A program made the translations under genes and the position numbers. Below are positions 54,331 to 64,000 of a stretch of DNA of 64,000 nt, piece after piece (position 1 is the first letter of the stretch; each line of letters begins with the position of its first letter). Origin of the DNA: Blastobasis lacticolella (taxonomy: Eukaryota; Arthropoda; Insecta; Lepidoptera; Blastobasidae); assembly GCA_905147135.1 (NCBI GenBank), contig LR990043.1:7413057-7477056 (forward strand), written 5' to 3'. The notes beneath the pieces were generated by a model. The model was not told the origin of the DNA. It worked only from the letters and a program-made list of their open reading frames with translations, and made no database searches.

Positions 54331-57300
54331 TGTACACTTTAGGGAGATCGAGGAAAAACTGTAATAGATACGCACCGGAAATGATGCAGTAATGTGTTCC
54401 TTGGCGGTCGGCGATGTTTATTTATCGTCTGGTGTTTCTTGTTTCGCTGTCTGTGAAACCTGAAAAACATACCTACGTATTGTAATACGTCGTTATGCTT
54501 ACTTATGCAATAAAACTAATTACCCACCTTCTACATATCTAAATGTGGCAAAAAATTGTGCAAAACTGTCTACAGCCCAATTCAAATTTATATAGTTGCA
54601 ATTCGTAACTGAGTGATATCTCTGGTATTGCAAATGACCATAGACTACGGTAACTGCTTACCATCAGGCAGGCCGAAAGTTAGTTTGCCACCTTACGAAC
54701 TGAGAAAACATCTAATTGAAACGCGAGACCTGCTTCGATCTCATACACAGCGACAGCAACAGTCCCTGCCGTACTGTCTACTTCCCTGGGAGTAACGCTC
54801 TGTGTAACGCCCTGGCGTCACGGCCGTCACGCCATGACTCACGGCGTCGTGACGCAATATATCGCCGATGTCCGGTGGCGGGTAATACGCTTCCGGAACG
54901 CCCCGCGGTTGGCCCTCCTTGCGTAACGTTCTATCAGGGGGAATACCTACTGGAAAGTTTGGGATAATATTTTCAAACGCCACGGTTATACGGGCCCACT
55001 CAATGCAGTAGGATCCACTGCCAGGATCTAGTAGTGGATCAAATCATCACATTAGCCGACAGACGGCCGGACTCCTCAAGCTAAATAGCGGCCCGCCACC
55101 AACAGAAGACGACATACGTTTTTAGAACACGTTTTAAGTTTTAAACTGAAATGGATCATGACATAACACGCCACAAAATGATATCAATCAGTATCTATAT
55201 TGATGTAATTTTGTGGCACATGACCGGTAATGTTAAATACCTATTATATACTGGATTACGTATGTAGGCAGATACTCGTATGTCACGGAACTCTGTTGCA
55301 CACAAAGAACATCAACAACGGAAATTGCCTCTAAAAAGGAACCTTTTCGAATATCTTCATCGCAACCGCAGATTCCGCATATGTACATACCTAATGCCAT
55401 GGCTGTCCACCATCATTTGTCATAGGACACATTAAGTAAGGTCCAGCGGCCGTCCGGTGGAACCCTAAACAAATACATTCCACGGCTAATCGACGGTGAA
55501 AGATGAGGATGGGGGACTGATTTTCCGTTTTACACGAAGATGTGATTCTGATAATAAGGCTCTTGTTTAACCTCATACTTTGTTCTGAACTTCTAACTTG
55601 GGCTTTTCTTTAGAACCTCTAGCCTGTAGGCCAGAGTGAATCTAGTAACAAGAATGTGACACCCTCAGTCAAATGCTTGCCTAGTTTAAAATAAAAAGAA
55701 ATTACAGAACTCTAAAACTAACCGAGTCCTGAGATAATTATGCTCGCTGCTCGTACTCGCAAAGCCCCTCAGTTTCTCAGAATATGAGTAAACCGCTTAG
55801 ACATTGTCACACAAATTGTCTTTCTAAGAATTTTATCTCAATCGGCGAAAGAATTTGAATAGCGGTAAATAACACTTTTTTACCTCCTTATACTCCACGT
55901 ATTTCTTGGAATAATCCCGTAACACGGGGTCTCGCCCACAGCCTTACTGAAATAAACCTGAAACCAAACCATGACGTTGACCTGTAAGAGCAGGGAGTTT
56001 CAGAAAGACGGAACGTGCCGTTGTAAACAAAGGGCTGCAAGTTAATAATAAATAAAGTGGTAAATACGTAAGCTTGCTTAACCATTTCAGTTTATTGTAC
56101 ACATGAAAGTTTGGTTGACCATTGTTTAGATTAGTGGAGTGAAATCTTTTTGTGCGGAAACACTTAACAGGAACATCACTTTTTGCACTTTATTCTATAC
56201 ACACAAGGCAAGTCTTTTCCGTGTAAAACCTTATCAGCCCTTTTTTGAAAAACTTGTTCTTTGTTTCTACAAGGAAAATCTTTAAAAAAATACCAGATGG
56301 CGGTAAATAATGCTATTCGACTAGATTCGGCTTTGTATTTAATCATGAGCGTGCGACTTAAGACGACGTTCTACGAAGCCGAATTAGCCGATGTGCATTA
56401 TTTATAGACTGACAGAGCGCCGTAGGTTATCGCAGTCATCGAGTATAAGAAAACTTTCACTTTTTAGCAACAGAAGGTTGGTCTGTCCTTGCACAACAAT
56501 GATCAAATTTTTGTTTTTTTCATTCATTCATTCTTTAAAAATTCCTAATCACAGCCGTGATTGGGGTCTTCTTTAAAGCTTAATAACCTGTATCAGAAAA
56601 CCGGCGCCCTCACATTCTAAACCTTACCGTCGACATCTGCAGCTAACTGTTCTACTCTCTCAAAGCTTTCCCTGCATAGTTTTCGATCACCATTACTTAT
56701 TTTGCCATCCCACAGCCTACGTAGCTCCACCTACACCGAGCAACGAACACATTAGGAGCCACGTATTCCCCGTATTCACGGCGTGTCCGCGCGCCGTCCG
56801 CCGCACTATACAGCGTGTTTAATTACCATAATTAATTAGATCCGCAGCGCAGACGCGAACAGAATAGAGGATTGATGCCGGTTACATATCGACGCCATGA
56901 ACGCCATTTGTTGGGGCCGAGGCGGCGAGGTGACGTACCTACGTGTGTACAGGCTGCGCGATTGTGCTGGCTGCTAATGAAGGTGCTGGCCATGCTTGTT
57001 AGTGGTTATGATTGATTTAACTAGATTTAGCGAGAATTGGCTGTTTTAGTTCGAGTGTCGGGTAACGTCGACTTCGAATTCTTGCAGAAATTCCCACTGG
57101 CAAATTGCAAGGTGTGGATTGCTAATAAAATACTTGTAGGTAAGTAAAATACGTCTGGACATGAGTCCAGAGAATCTCATGAGAGTCCACTGAAATTTAA
57201 AGAAGAATCTATGTTTATTTAGATTTCAATGCTTAATACTTCTCATTATTGAGCTGTACTTTTGGTACAAACGTAATCGAAAAGCTAAAAACCGAAATTG

Positions 57301-58774
57301 TCCTCTAAACAAACAAAATATTGAACCTACTAACTGTCTCTACTAACTAATTTGTAGCTATCATTTTCATCGAGTTAACTGTCACCCTGTATACTTTTTT
57401 AAAGGCCGTCATTAGGAAGTGAGTTTTTATCCGTCGAGCGCTATCATCGCTTTGCTCTATCAATCATCCGGCGCTGTAAGCCGCGCGGCCCTTTGTTCTT
57501 GCACCGTTACCGATTGTTACGCATCTGCGGCGGTACACCCTGTAGGTACACGTTGGTTCCGACTTTTTCATGTTTCTGGGAATTTGATGCAGGGATTTCT
57601 GTTCTAACTGGAACTGTAGTTGTTGGCCGTATTGTGTCCAGTAGCGTCCCTATGTAATTTTATGTTATCTTAAATGCGACCACCATACGCAAGGCAAATA
57701 TTTTGGGGACAGTACTGACCATATCCTTTTTATTTAAGGTGCTGTACAAGTAGAGTCATGTTTTAGAAACCGAACAGTTAGAGGCAGCATTCCGTAGACC
57801 AAAAATGCGTAAATATAATGAAAACCAAATCAAATACACCAGAGAGCTTGAGGGAACTTATGAGTTGCTTTATTTTGAGGATTTTCACATTATACTAGTT
57901 GTCGGTTAAGGAAAAAATGTACTTACCGTCTAATACAATGGAGTAGGTACCTAAAATCGAAAAGAATCAGGCAGTTCTGTAATATTTCCAGACTGCATCG
58001 CGGAACGAGTTGGACTTGAAAGACAAGGGTAGAGCATCTACTAAATAGCTGTACATATTATTATGTGCTTCCAATCTGTTGTTATGCACCAACAAGTGCC
58101 GAAAATACTAAAAAAATCCCATCTACACTTTCCATCCCAAGAGTAAGATTCCATACGAAAATTGAAAGTTCACAGTGCCCAATAAGCCAAGATGGCCGCT
58201 GCAATCTCCGTCCCGAGCATTCGTGAAGAATGACGCTTCGGCTGTTCTCGCGAGCTTGCATTGTTCGGGTGATTAAGTGGCCGGAGCAGCTCAGCCCTTC
58301 ACCTAATGAGTCGAGAGTCCGCATTAATCATCCGATGACGAACGGACGCCGACTGACTATCGTAGGTGGGATGTGTGGAGTTGCTTAAACGTTTCTAATG
58401 TTTTTTTTTAATGAGAGGTCTAGGAGCCAGTTCTGCTGGTATCTGTACCAGTTTTTTTTAAGAATTAAGCAAATAGCTAATAGAAACTACAGGTGACCTG
58501 AGAACTGGTTCATTTCTCGCACAGAGTATAAGCATTGCTATCCAACGAGACAATGCAGTTAGCTTTCTGGGCGCCATTGTGGAGGACATCGGTGTGGATT
58601 TATTTTATAATATGTAATATTTTATTATAAGTGTTTATTATTTATTTAATCCTTTCTTAAGGTTGTAAATATTTGGTCTGTAACTAAATATTTTTTTGTT
58701 TCTGAATGAGTAAGTATAACATAGTTCTTTATTATACGGTAACCCGTAAGATAAAAACATTTAAAAAGATACTA
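54331..58774. other. unique sequence
   Basis: No gene is recognised in 4.4 kb. An 18-base inverted repeat with two mismatches lies at 55171-55188 and 55199-55216. Bases 56349-56412 are a diverged copy of 826-882. A GC-rich patch lies at 56755-56930. Short frames throughout do not resemble known proteins. Confidence 0.45.
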
Positions 58775-58955
58775 CAGGAAAATAGACAAACGAGTCACTT
58801 GATGGAAAGTGGTCACCGCCGCCTAAGGATATCAACTCCGGGGGCGATACCAGTGCATTGCGCACCTCAAGTGAAGCCTCTAATATGCCTCCTGAAGGAT
58901 CCCATGTGATAGTCGAAATTATCTCTCTGGCTGCAAAACCAATCCACATTAGAAC
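58775..58955 (+). mobile_element. family D dispersed repeat
   Basis: GAGTCACTTGATGGAAAGTG near 58792, GTCACCGCCGCCTAAGGATA, GCATTGCGCACCTC near 58855, CCTCTAATATGCC and AAGGATCCCATGTGATAGTC, ending CAATCCACATT. The order equals that of 2628 and 40087 and links the 12085 fragment to the family. Confidence 0.6.
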
Positions 58956-59053
58956 TACTACTATATATACTAGATGAGTCCAGTAGCACCAACGGTAGGT
59001 AGTAACACATTTTAGTGGGGAGTCTAGGTACCTCTACAATTTTTAGTAATCGT

Positions 59054-59107
59054 CCTGCAAATCAAAGTAATCCTTTTAATCGTAAAAGGATTACTTTGAT
59101 TTGCAGG
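59054..59107. repeat. perfect 25-bp stem hairpin
   Basis: Bases 59054-59078 are exactly complementary to 59083-59107 with a 4-base loop (ATCG). The stem begins CCTGCAAATCAAAGTAATCC. It lies at one end of the larger fold-back described in the next entry. A perfect stem in non-coding DNA implies a recent origin or a fold-back transposition product. Confidence 0.85.
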
Positions 59108-59306
59108 CAGACATTGATGACTTACTTTTCTCTATTATACAAGTGTTATTTTCCTGCAAACAAAACATATCATAAATATATTGTGGCGACACTGATGATA
59201 GATATAATAGGTAGACATACCGAACATCAGCACTTTTTCCCTTAGAACTTAATAAAGAAAAGTAAGATATCAATGTCTCCTCGCATATTAAAGTAATCCC
59301 TTTTAA
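59083..59306. mobile_element. fold-back element with about 48-bp inverted ends
   Basis: Positions 59083-59130 (AAAAGGATTACTTTGATTTG, then GACATTGATGACTTACTTTT) are the inverse of 59255-59306 (AGAAAAGTAAGATATCAATG, then AAAGTAATCCCTTTTAA) with several mismatches and small gaps. The interior is about 125 bases without coding content. With the extra arm at 59054 there are three copies of the end sequence. It may be a non-autonomous DNA transposon (MITE); target-site duplication is not clear. Confidence 0.6.
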
Positions 59307-60249
59307 CAGTACTTAAAATGAAAAGGTACCGAGACTCTCCTCTAAAATCTAAATGAAGTGTAGTTTAAATATTTCATTTGAATTATGTTGTAAGTTAAAT
59401 GCCTATAGAGAAATATCGATTTTAGCTTTATTTGCAAGTTATCTAAATGGATACTGATTTTCAACATATCTAACTGAGCGCTTTCTAAGAAATGTTCTCT
59501 CGATAGTTTGACGAGTTTGGAAAGTGAACTAAAAGAAAAAGGCCTTTTAAAAATGTTTTAGAAAGGTAATCTACAAGATACCTTCAACCAAAAGCAGCTT
59601 CAAACATCACTAGGCGGCTATAATAGATATAGAAGTGATACCCTGTTAGGTTTGATACAAATCTGCCAGCAGTCAAGGCTTAATAGTTGCGAAAGAATGT
59701 AGAGTTACAAACATACCTGCATCTGTAAATAATTAACCTCAATTCAAGTAATTTGGAGTTGCTAAGTAGTACCAGAACTACTTAGCCTAATTTAGTGTCT
59801 GCAGTACAACTTAGTGTAACATTTAATTTCGGTGCCATTAAAATAAATGGTTGACCGAGCCACTCTCGCTTTGGCATTCATTATTTTAGCCGGTCTCTGT
59901 GCAAACACGGTGGCTAATGAAAATGAAGTAATGGAAAGAAAGGCTGGCCCGAAAATGATTAATTGTGGAACGGAAATTGTGGGCAGGTGAGGCGACGCCA
60001 GTCACGCTCTAGGCACGGCGTGACACCGCACAGGGAGGCACTTAGACGGTCTGCCGAAAACTTAGACGAAGATTTGTTCTAAAGAGTTGGATGGCTGTTG
60101 ATTTGCTAAGGATACTTATACCGGCATTGAACAAGAAAGTAATTGTTTGGAAATTGGCATAAATTTGCCTGTTTAAAGTCTTCATACTGTCCATTTTGTT
60201 TATATAATTTTTAAAAACATTTGTTTTGATTATCCATACTAATATCATA
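59307..60249. other. unique sequence
   Basis: GCTAAGTAGT (59761-59770) is inverted at 59777-59786 (ACTACTTAGC) around a 6-base loop. No gene is recognised. Confidence 0.4.
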
Positions 60250-60335
60250 AAGAGAAAAGATTCGATACATTGTTTGTTTGTTTAAAATGGATAAACTCAA
60301 AAACTACTTAACCGATTTGAAAAATCTTTCACCAT
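60250..60335. mobile_element. family F-type fragment
   Basis: TTGTTTGTTTGTTTAAAATGG, then AACTCAAAAACTACTTAACC and GATTTGAAAAATCTTTCACC, is a characteristic phrase of the family F group. About 85 bases are present, immediately before a SINE A fragment. Confidence 0.45.
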
Positions 60336-60346
60336 CGTCTTAGCGT

Positions 60347-60400
60347 TATGTCCCGGTTGCGCCCTCGCACGGCACGCCAGGGGCCAGGGTCCGTCTATAG
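60347..60400 (-). mobile_element. SINE family A 3' end fragment, inverted
   Basis: TATGTCCCGGTTGCGCCCTC then CAGGGTCCGTC matches the 3' end of family A as at 39953 and 37570. Only about 50 bases are kept. Confidence 0.5.
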
Positions 60401-60753
60401 AAAGCTACATTATTACTAGGCTATTGTTTCCCCGAAATGCAATGTGGTTTAGTCGGGAACGGGTCTGGAACACTAGTGACCGAATTTTCCGCGGACGAAG
60501 GCTAGGTCAAATCAGCCAGTTACTTATAAACAAACGCTCAACTCCATCGTTCTCACAAAACACCGTAACTCTAGTCCTCAATCTCAGCCCAGCACGCACC
60601 AGCGATATCAATTAGGTACTGTACACCATTAGCGATCCAGCTACACATCCCCGTTCAAGTAACTAACTGGTGGCAATAATCAATAAGGCAATTAGTGACC
60701 GCAGGGCGGTCTGCGGAGGGCCCTCGAGGGCACGCGTGCCGCCCGCCCGCCCG
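60401..60753. other. unique sequence, GC-rich at its right end
   Basis: Bases 60700-60753 are GC-rich (GGGCCCTCGAGGGCACGCGT). The 63-codon frame at 60424-60615 is unrecognised. Confidence 0.4.
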
Positions 60754-61350
60754 CTGCATGCTACAAATTAATTGGAACTTGCATAACATTCTTTGGGGAC
60801 GATTCCGGAGTGATTGTAAGGTAGGATACTAGGATATCGATGGCTATACTAGGAAAAAATTGTGACACTTTATGGCCTTGGAAATTCTGAATTTTTTTAC
60901 AAATAAGGTTGGTATTTATTAATAAGGCTGGCCGTGTGGTGTCCGGCAGAGTAGAATAGCACCAACCACCCTTACACTCATGGGTGTCCTACAAGGCTAC
61001 TAATGTTTTCGAGGCAAAAGATCAAGAGTCTCCGTAGTCTGGAAAATGGGCAGCAGCATTTTCCATTGTTATATTTAAACACTGCGATCTCCAACCCGCC
61101 TGCCAAGCGTGGAGATTATGGCAATAACCTCCCCTTTCGTGGGAGAGGCCCTAAGTCCTGCAGTGGATTGTTACGAGCTGTGATGATGAAGGTTGATAAT
61201 TTTCCTTGTTATTATTATTTTAGTCTACGTGCCACTGCATGCTAGAAATTAATTGGAACTTGCAATACATTCGTTGGGGACGATTTTATAGTGATGGCCC
61301 GGTATGTCTAGGAAAAAATTGTGATACTGGATGGCTTTGGAAATTCTGAA
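60754..61350. repeat. direct duplication flanking a family B element
   Basis: 60754-60891 and 61235-61350 are the same segment: both start CTGCATGCTA and share AATTAATTGGAACTTGCA, GGGGACGATT, CTAGGAAAAAATTGTGA and TTGGAAATTCTGAA. The second copy is shorter by small deletions. The spacing is about 481 bases, and a family B element occupies most of the interval. Confidence 0.75.
60930..61190 (+). mobile_element. family B element, full-length
   Basis: It runs from GGCCGTGTGGTGTCCGGCAG to GAGCTGTGATGATGAAGG and is collinear with 42907 and 50417 throughout. It sits between the two copies of the local duplication, about 38 bases from each. Confidence 0.75.
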
Positions 61351-61500
61351 ACCTGCTTTTTTCTTTTTTTTTTTTATAATTGGACTAGCCAGGCATTTGA
61401 CCGCCATCTCACGTGGTGGTAAGTGACGATTCGGCCGATGATGTAGCATGCCTATCTAGGAACAGCTTATTCACTCTAGCCTTGAAGGCGTCGACATACA
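61351..61500 (+). mobile_element. dispersed repeat with poly(T) start, related in style to family D
   Basis: A TTTTCTTTTTTTTTT run at about 61358-61375 is followed by GGACTAGCCAGGCATTTGAC, CGCCATCTCACGTGGTGGTA, AGTGACGATT and TTATTCACTCTAGCCTTGAA. I recognise the phrase CGCCATCTCACCTGATGGTAAGTGATGAT from lepidopteran repeats. The class is uncertain. Confidence 0.5.
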
Positions 61501-62278
61501 TGCTTGACATATTTCTTTATTATTATTATTTTAGTCTGTATTATCCCACGGCTAATTTTGGGCAAAGGACAATTTTCCTGTCATAATATGCACGGCTTTG
61601 TAAATGATTTTCCATAGGAATGCGTAGTGATGTAACCGCTACTGCGTATAAGTAGGCTTTAATTGAGTGCCTTAAGTAGCGAACCTCATGCCAGAGAACC
61701 GTTGAGGCGTCGGTCGTCAAAATCAAATGGTCATTAGCTAGCTATGACGCGCATTGAACGAGACGTGTTGCCCTCCGAGGCCCGCGGATGACTGATCCGC
61801 CGCGCAAACTAATGCGTTCTTTTTTTAAATCCTTCCATTTTATTTTTTTAAATCGACGCACAAAAGGCGAACGCTCATAAGAGTCATAAGTTATGCCGAC
61901 TTGTAGTTTTTACGATACTTTTAGTTTGGATTAAAATATTTGTGCATTTTTATTCGTTCCCGCGTCGGACGTGATGGCATGTGACATTAAAATGACAAAT
62001 CGTCTAATTATTCTTAATCCGCCTCAATGGTTTGATCGTGGGGCAGAGTGATGGGCCGTCACGTCGCGCGGCGCGGCTGTCGCCGTTTGCATACAGCCTG
62101 TTTTGGTTTTATTCGGTTACCGCGCGCATGCCGGCACTTGGAGAGGTTTATCCTTGTAATTTGCATGTCTGGTACCTCTGGATATCTTGTATGAATATTT
62201 ATTTTGCGAAATAACGAAATCTCGGAACGCTGCGCATCTCCGAACTTGAAATATACATGAATGACGTTCTCCCGTGTA
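61501..62278. other. unique sequence with GC-rich patches
   Basis: GC-rich patches lie at 61770-61805 and 62050-62090. No gene is recognised. Confidence 0.4.
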
Positions 62279-62412
62279 GGTACACAATACAAACATATAT
62301 TAAAATATAAAAACATTAAAATATAATAGAATAAACACAATACAATTTGGTACACAATGCAAATATTTATTGAAACATAAAAACAATAAAATATAATAGA
62401 ATAAACACAATA
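62279..62412. repeat. two-unit AT-rich tandem repeat, period about 70
   Basis: GGTACACAATACAAACATAT (62279) and GGTACACAATGCAAATATTT (62349) begin two units that both end ATAATAGAATAAACACAATA. Identity is high except for small differences in A-rich parts. Confidence 0.75.
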
Positions 62413-62493
62413 AATAAGTTAAATAAAGACCACGCCGTACTTATGAAATTTAAAGTTTTTATATTTGTTTTTCAATAGACATTGCTAGAACTT

Positions 62494-62650
62494 TGCCGTG
62501 TGGTATCCAGCAGAGTAGAATTGCACCATCACCGTCGAATTTGGGTGTTGTAAAAGGCGTCCGAGAGTCTGACGAGCTAGGCGCTCGAGAGTTGACCGGA
62601 AAGTGGGCAGCAGCATTGTCTGTTTGTTTTGAATACTGCGACTTCAACTG
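62494..62650 (+). mobile_element. family B element, strongly diverged
   Basis: GCCGTGTGGTATCCAGCAGA then TAGAATTGCACC gives the shared 5' end. TGGGTGTTGTAAAAGGCG and GTGGGCAGCAGCATTGTC follow in the expected order, after which similarity fades (ATACTGCGACTTCAACTG). It is the oldest-looking B copy in the window. Confidence 0.55.
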
Positions 62651-62804
62651 TATTCCTCAAGGAGGGTTGACGACAGGCCGGTTATGACCGAGCTGAGTTA
62701 TGTTGTACCGATCCCACCTAACCAATTGTGTTTATTATTTTTTGTACAATAAAGAAATGTTAGAAGTTCGGATGTCTCCCCTTCAATAACGGCGTATCTA
62801 CTAA

Positions 62805-62872
62805 AATTACCTGATCTGCCAAAGGATCATGGACAAGGCGGACCCCGGACCGGGACCCGCCGGGATATACAA
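62805..62872 (+). mobile_element. SINE family A 3' fragment
   Basis: AATTACCTGATCTGCCAAAG, GATCATGGACAAGGCGGACC and GACCCGCCGGGATAT match the 3' end of family A. The fragment runs straight into the duplicated block. Confidence 0.5.
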
Positions 62873-63556
62873 GATTCATTATACTATACGAGTAACCATG
62901 GAATGTAAAATGCCATGCTAATTTCAGACTGCAGGGTTCATTTCATAGGTTAAAATTGGCGACACGGCCTATAATGCCATTCGAGGAAATGATAAATAAA
63001 ATTTCAGATCGCCCCTTTTTCAGAATGATCACCGCACAACGTGCATTATTATTTTAAAAAATCACATACAAAAACCCTTCGACAATAATAAACAATATGA
63101 AAAAAAGTAACCTGAAGCCAAGTACTCAGCGAACGCGCGGGCGTGCGGTGTATGGAGGTTTTCGCGGGGTTTCCACATTATTATGACCACCGGGATATTG
63201 ACGCAGAGACGATTTCTTTAATACTACACGATTCATAATACTACACGAGAGTTAGCATGTTTAATAAAATTACATGCTAACTTCAGATTGCAGGATAATC
63301 ACATAAGTTAAAATTGGCGACACGGCTTATGCCATTCGAAAAAACAATGAATAAAATTTTAGATGCCTCCTTTTTCAGAAGGATCTCCGCACAACGTATA
63401 TTATTATTTAAAAAAATCAAAACAAAAATTTCTTCGACACAGAACTCAACTTCAACAATAATAAACAATACGAAAAAAGTAACCTGAAGCCAGGTTCTCA
63501 GCGACTGCGCGGGCGTGCGGTGCATGGAGGTTTTCGCGGGGTTTCCACATTATTAT
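62853..63556. repeat. two-unit segmental tandem duplication (about 0.33-0.36 kb)
   Basis: Unit 1 (about 62853-63184) and unit 2 (about 63185-63556) share GCTAA then TTCAGA, TTAAAATTGGCGACACGGC, ATGCCATTCGA, CCGCACAACGT, AATAATAAACAATA, AGTAACCTGAAGCCA, GCGCGGGCGTGCGGTG and GAGGTTTTCGCGGGGTTTCC. Each unit begins with the GACC..CCGGGATAT end of a family A SINE, so a SINE end was duplicated along with the segment. Unit 2 has small insertions, including about 15 bases near 63440. Confidence 0.75.
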
Positions 63557-63721
63557 GATAATAACCAGTGACATTACCCGTTTAGTTGCCGTGGATGCGC
63601 TTATTTTTCGCTGCAGAACCAGATATACTGCGGCTAAAGCGACTTGATATCTGCGCGATGTAATTTATATTTTGAAGTCTGCCGATCACCAGAACCGATA
63701 ATTCGAACCCTCATTAGGCAC

Positions 63722-63979
63722 ATATCGACGACGAAGTACCAATATCTCCTAACTTAAAAATTACAACTTTCAAGAAACGAAAAAATGTCTCACATTTTTA
63801 TTTTTTATGGAAGTTTATTTTTTAAAAGCTTATTCTATTAGTGTTTAAAGTTACGAAAAACCGAATATCAAACTTAGGGGTCTTGCCACGTGCGAAATTG
63901 CATTCTGCGTCGATTGACATTAAAAACTAAAAATCGCCAAAATGGAACATAGGAGGTATTGGTACTACGTCGTCGATAT
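63722..63979. mobile_element. MITE-like element with 29-bp terminal inverted repeats
   Basis: Bases 63722-63750 (starting ATATCGACGACGAAGTACCA) are the inverse of 63951-63979 with two mismatches. The interior of about 200 bases is AT-rich and non-coding. If the inverted repeat is taken to begin at TCGACG, both ends are flanked by TA, which would fit a Tc1/mariner-type target duplication. Because the outer ATA/TAT can also be read as part of the repeat, that is not proven. Confidence 0.65.
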
Positions 63980-64000
63980 ATCGTACAAGGCAGTATTATT

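Noticed and set aside
1..64000. CRISPR array or bacterial defence system
   Set aside because: No regularly spaced direct repeats with unique spacers, no operon structure and no prokaryotic gene were seen.

Overview
The window looks like a stretch of nuclear DNA from an insect, most likely a moth or butterfly. The evidence is indirect. There are short remnants of an RTE-clade LINE that end in a conserved C-terminus followed by a (TGA)n tail. There are tRNA-headed SINEs, and several other dispersed repeats of a kind I associate with lepidopteran genomes. I see no protein-coding gene, rRNA, functional tRNA, CRISPR array or bacterial-type operon that I can defend. The longest open frame is about 209 codons and resembles nothing I know. 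The window therefore reads as a gene-poor, intron-like or intergenic region.

Layout. 1-7 kb: a tRNA-derived SINE (family A) full copy, an A fragment and an inverted A copy, an RTE tail, a family B element, two copies of a family marked by CCACCTGATGGAAAGTG (family D), an RTE 3'-terminal pseudogene, and a GC-rich block with TATA and CRE motifs. 7-24 kb: mostly unique sequence with GC-rich islands, inverted B and A copies, and one full A SINE at 20.35 kb. 24-34 kb: largely unique and AT-rich, with one B element and a long inverted repeat at 33.5 kb. 34-43 kb: the repeat-dense part. It has remnants of an old family F, a retroelement 3' end nested in F, a short tandem array split by an A SINE, an A SINE split by a D element, an RTE tail followed by a B element, and another B. 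43-58 kb: mostly unique, with a strong CpG- and GC-rich island at 48.6-49.5 kb, one B element and a different tRNA-like SINE at 47.1 kb. 58-64 kb: a D element, a fold-back element, a local duplication around a B element, two further tandem duplications, and a short element with 29-bp terminal inverted repeats at the right edge.

How the parts relate. Autonomous machinery is absent; only RTE tails survive. Family B copies share one 5' end and have a 3' tail resembling the RTE tail, so B may be a non-autonomous passenger of an RTE element. The GC-rich islands among AT-rich DNA, and at least five perfect TGACGTCA palindromes, are the best candidates for regulatory function. All repeat-family letters (A, B, D, E, F, G, H) are names used only here.
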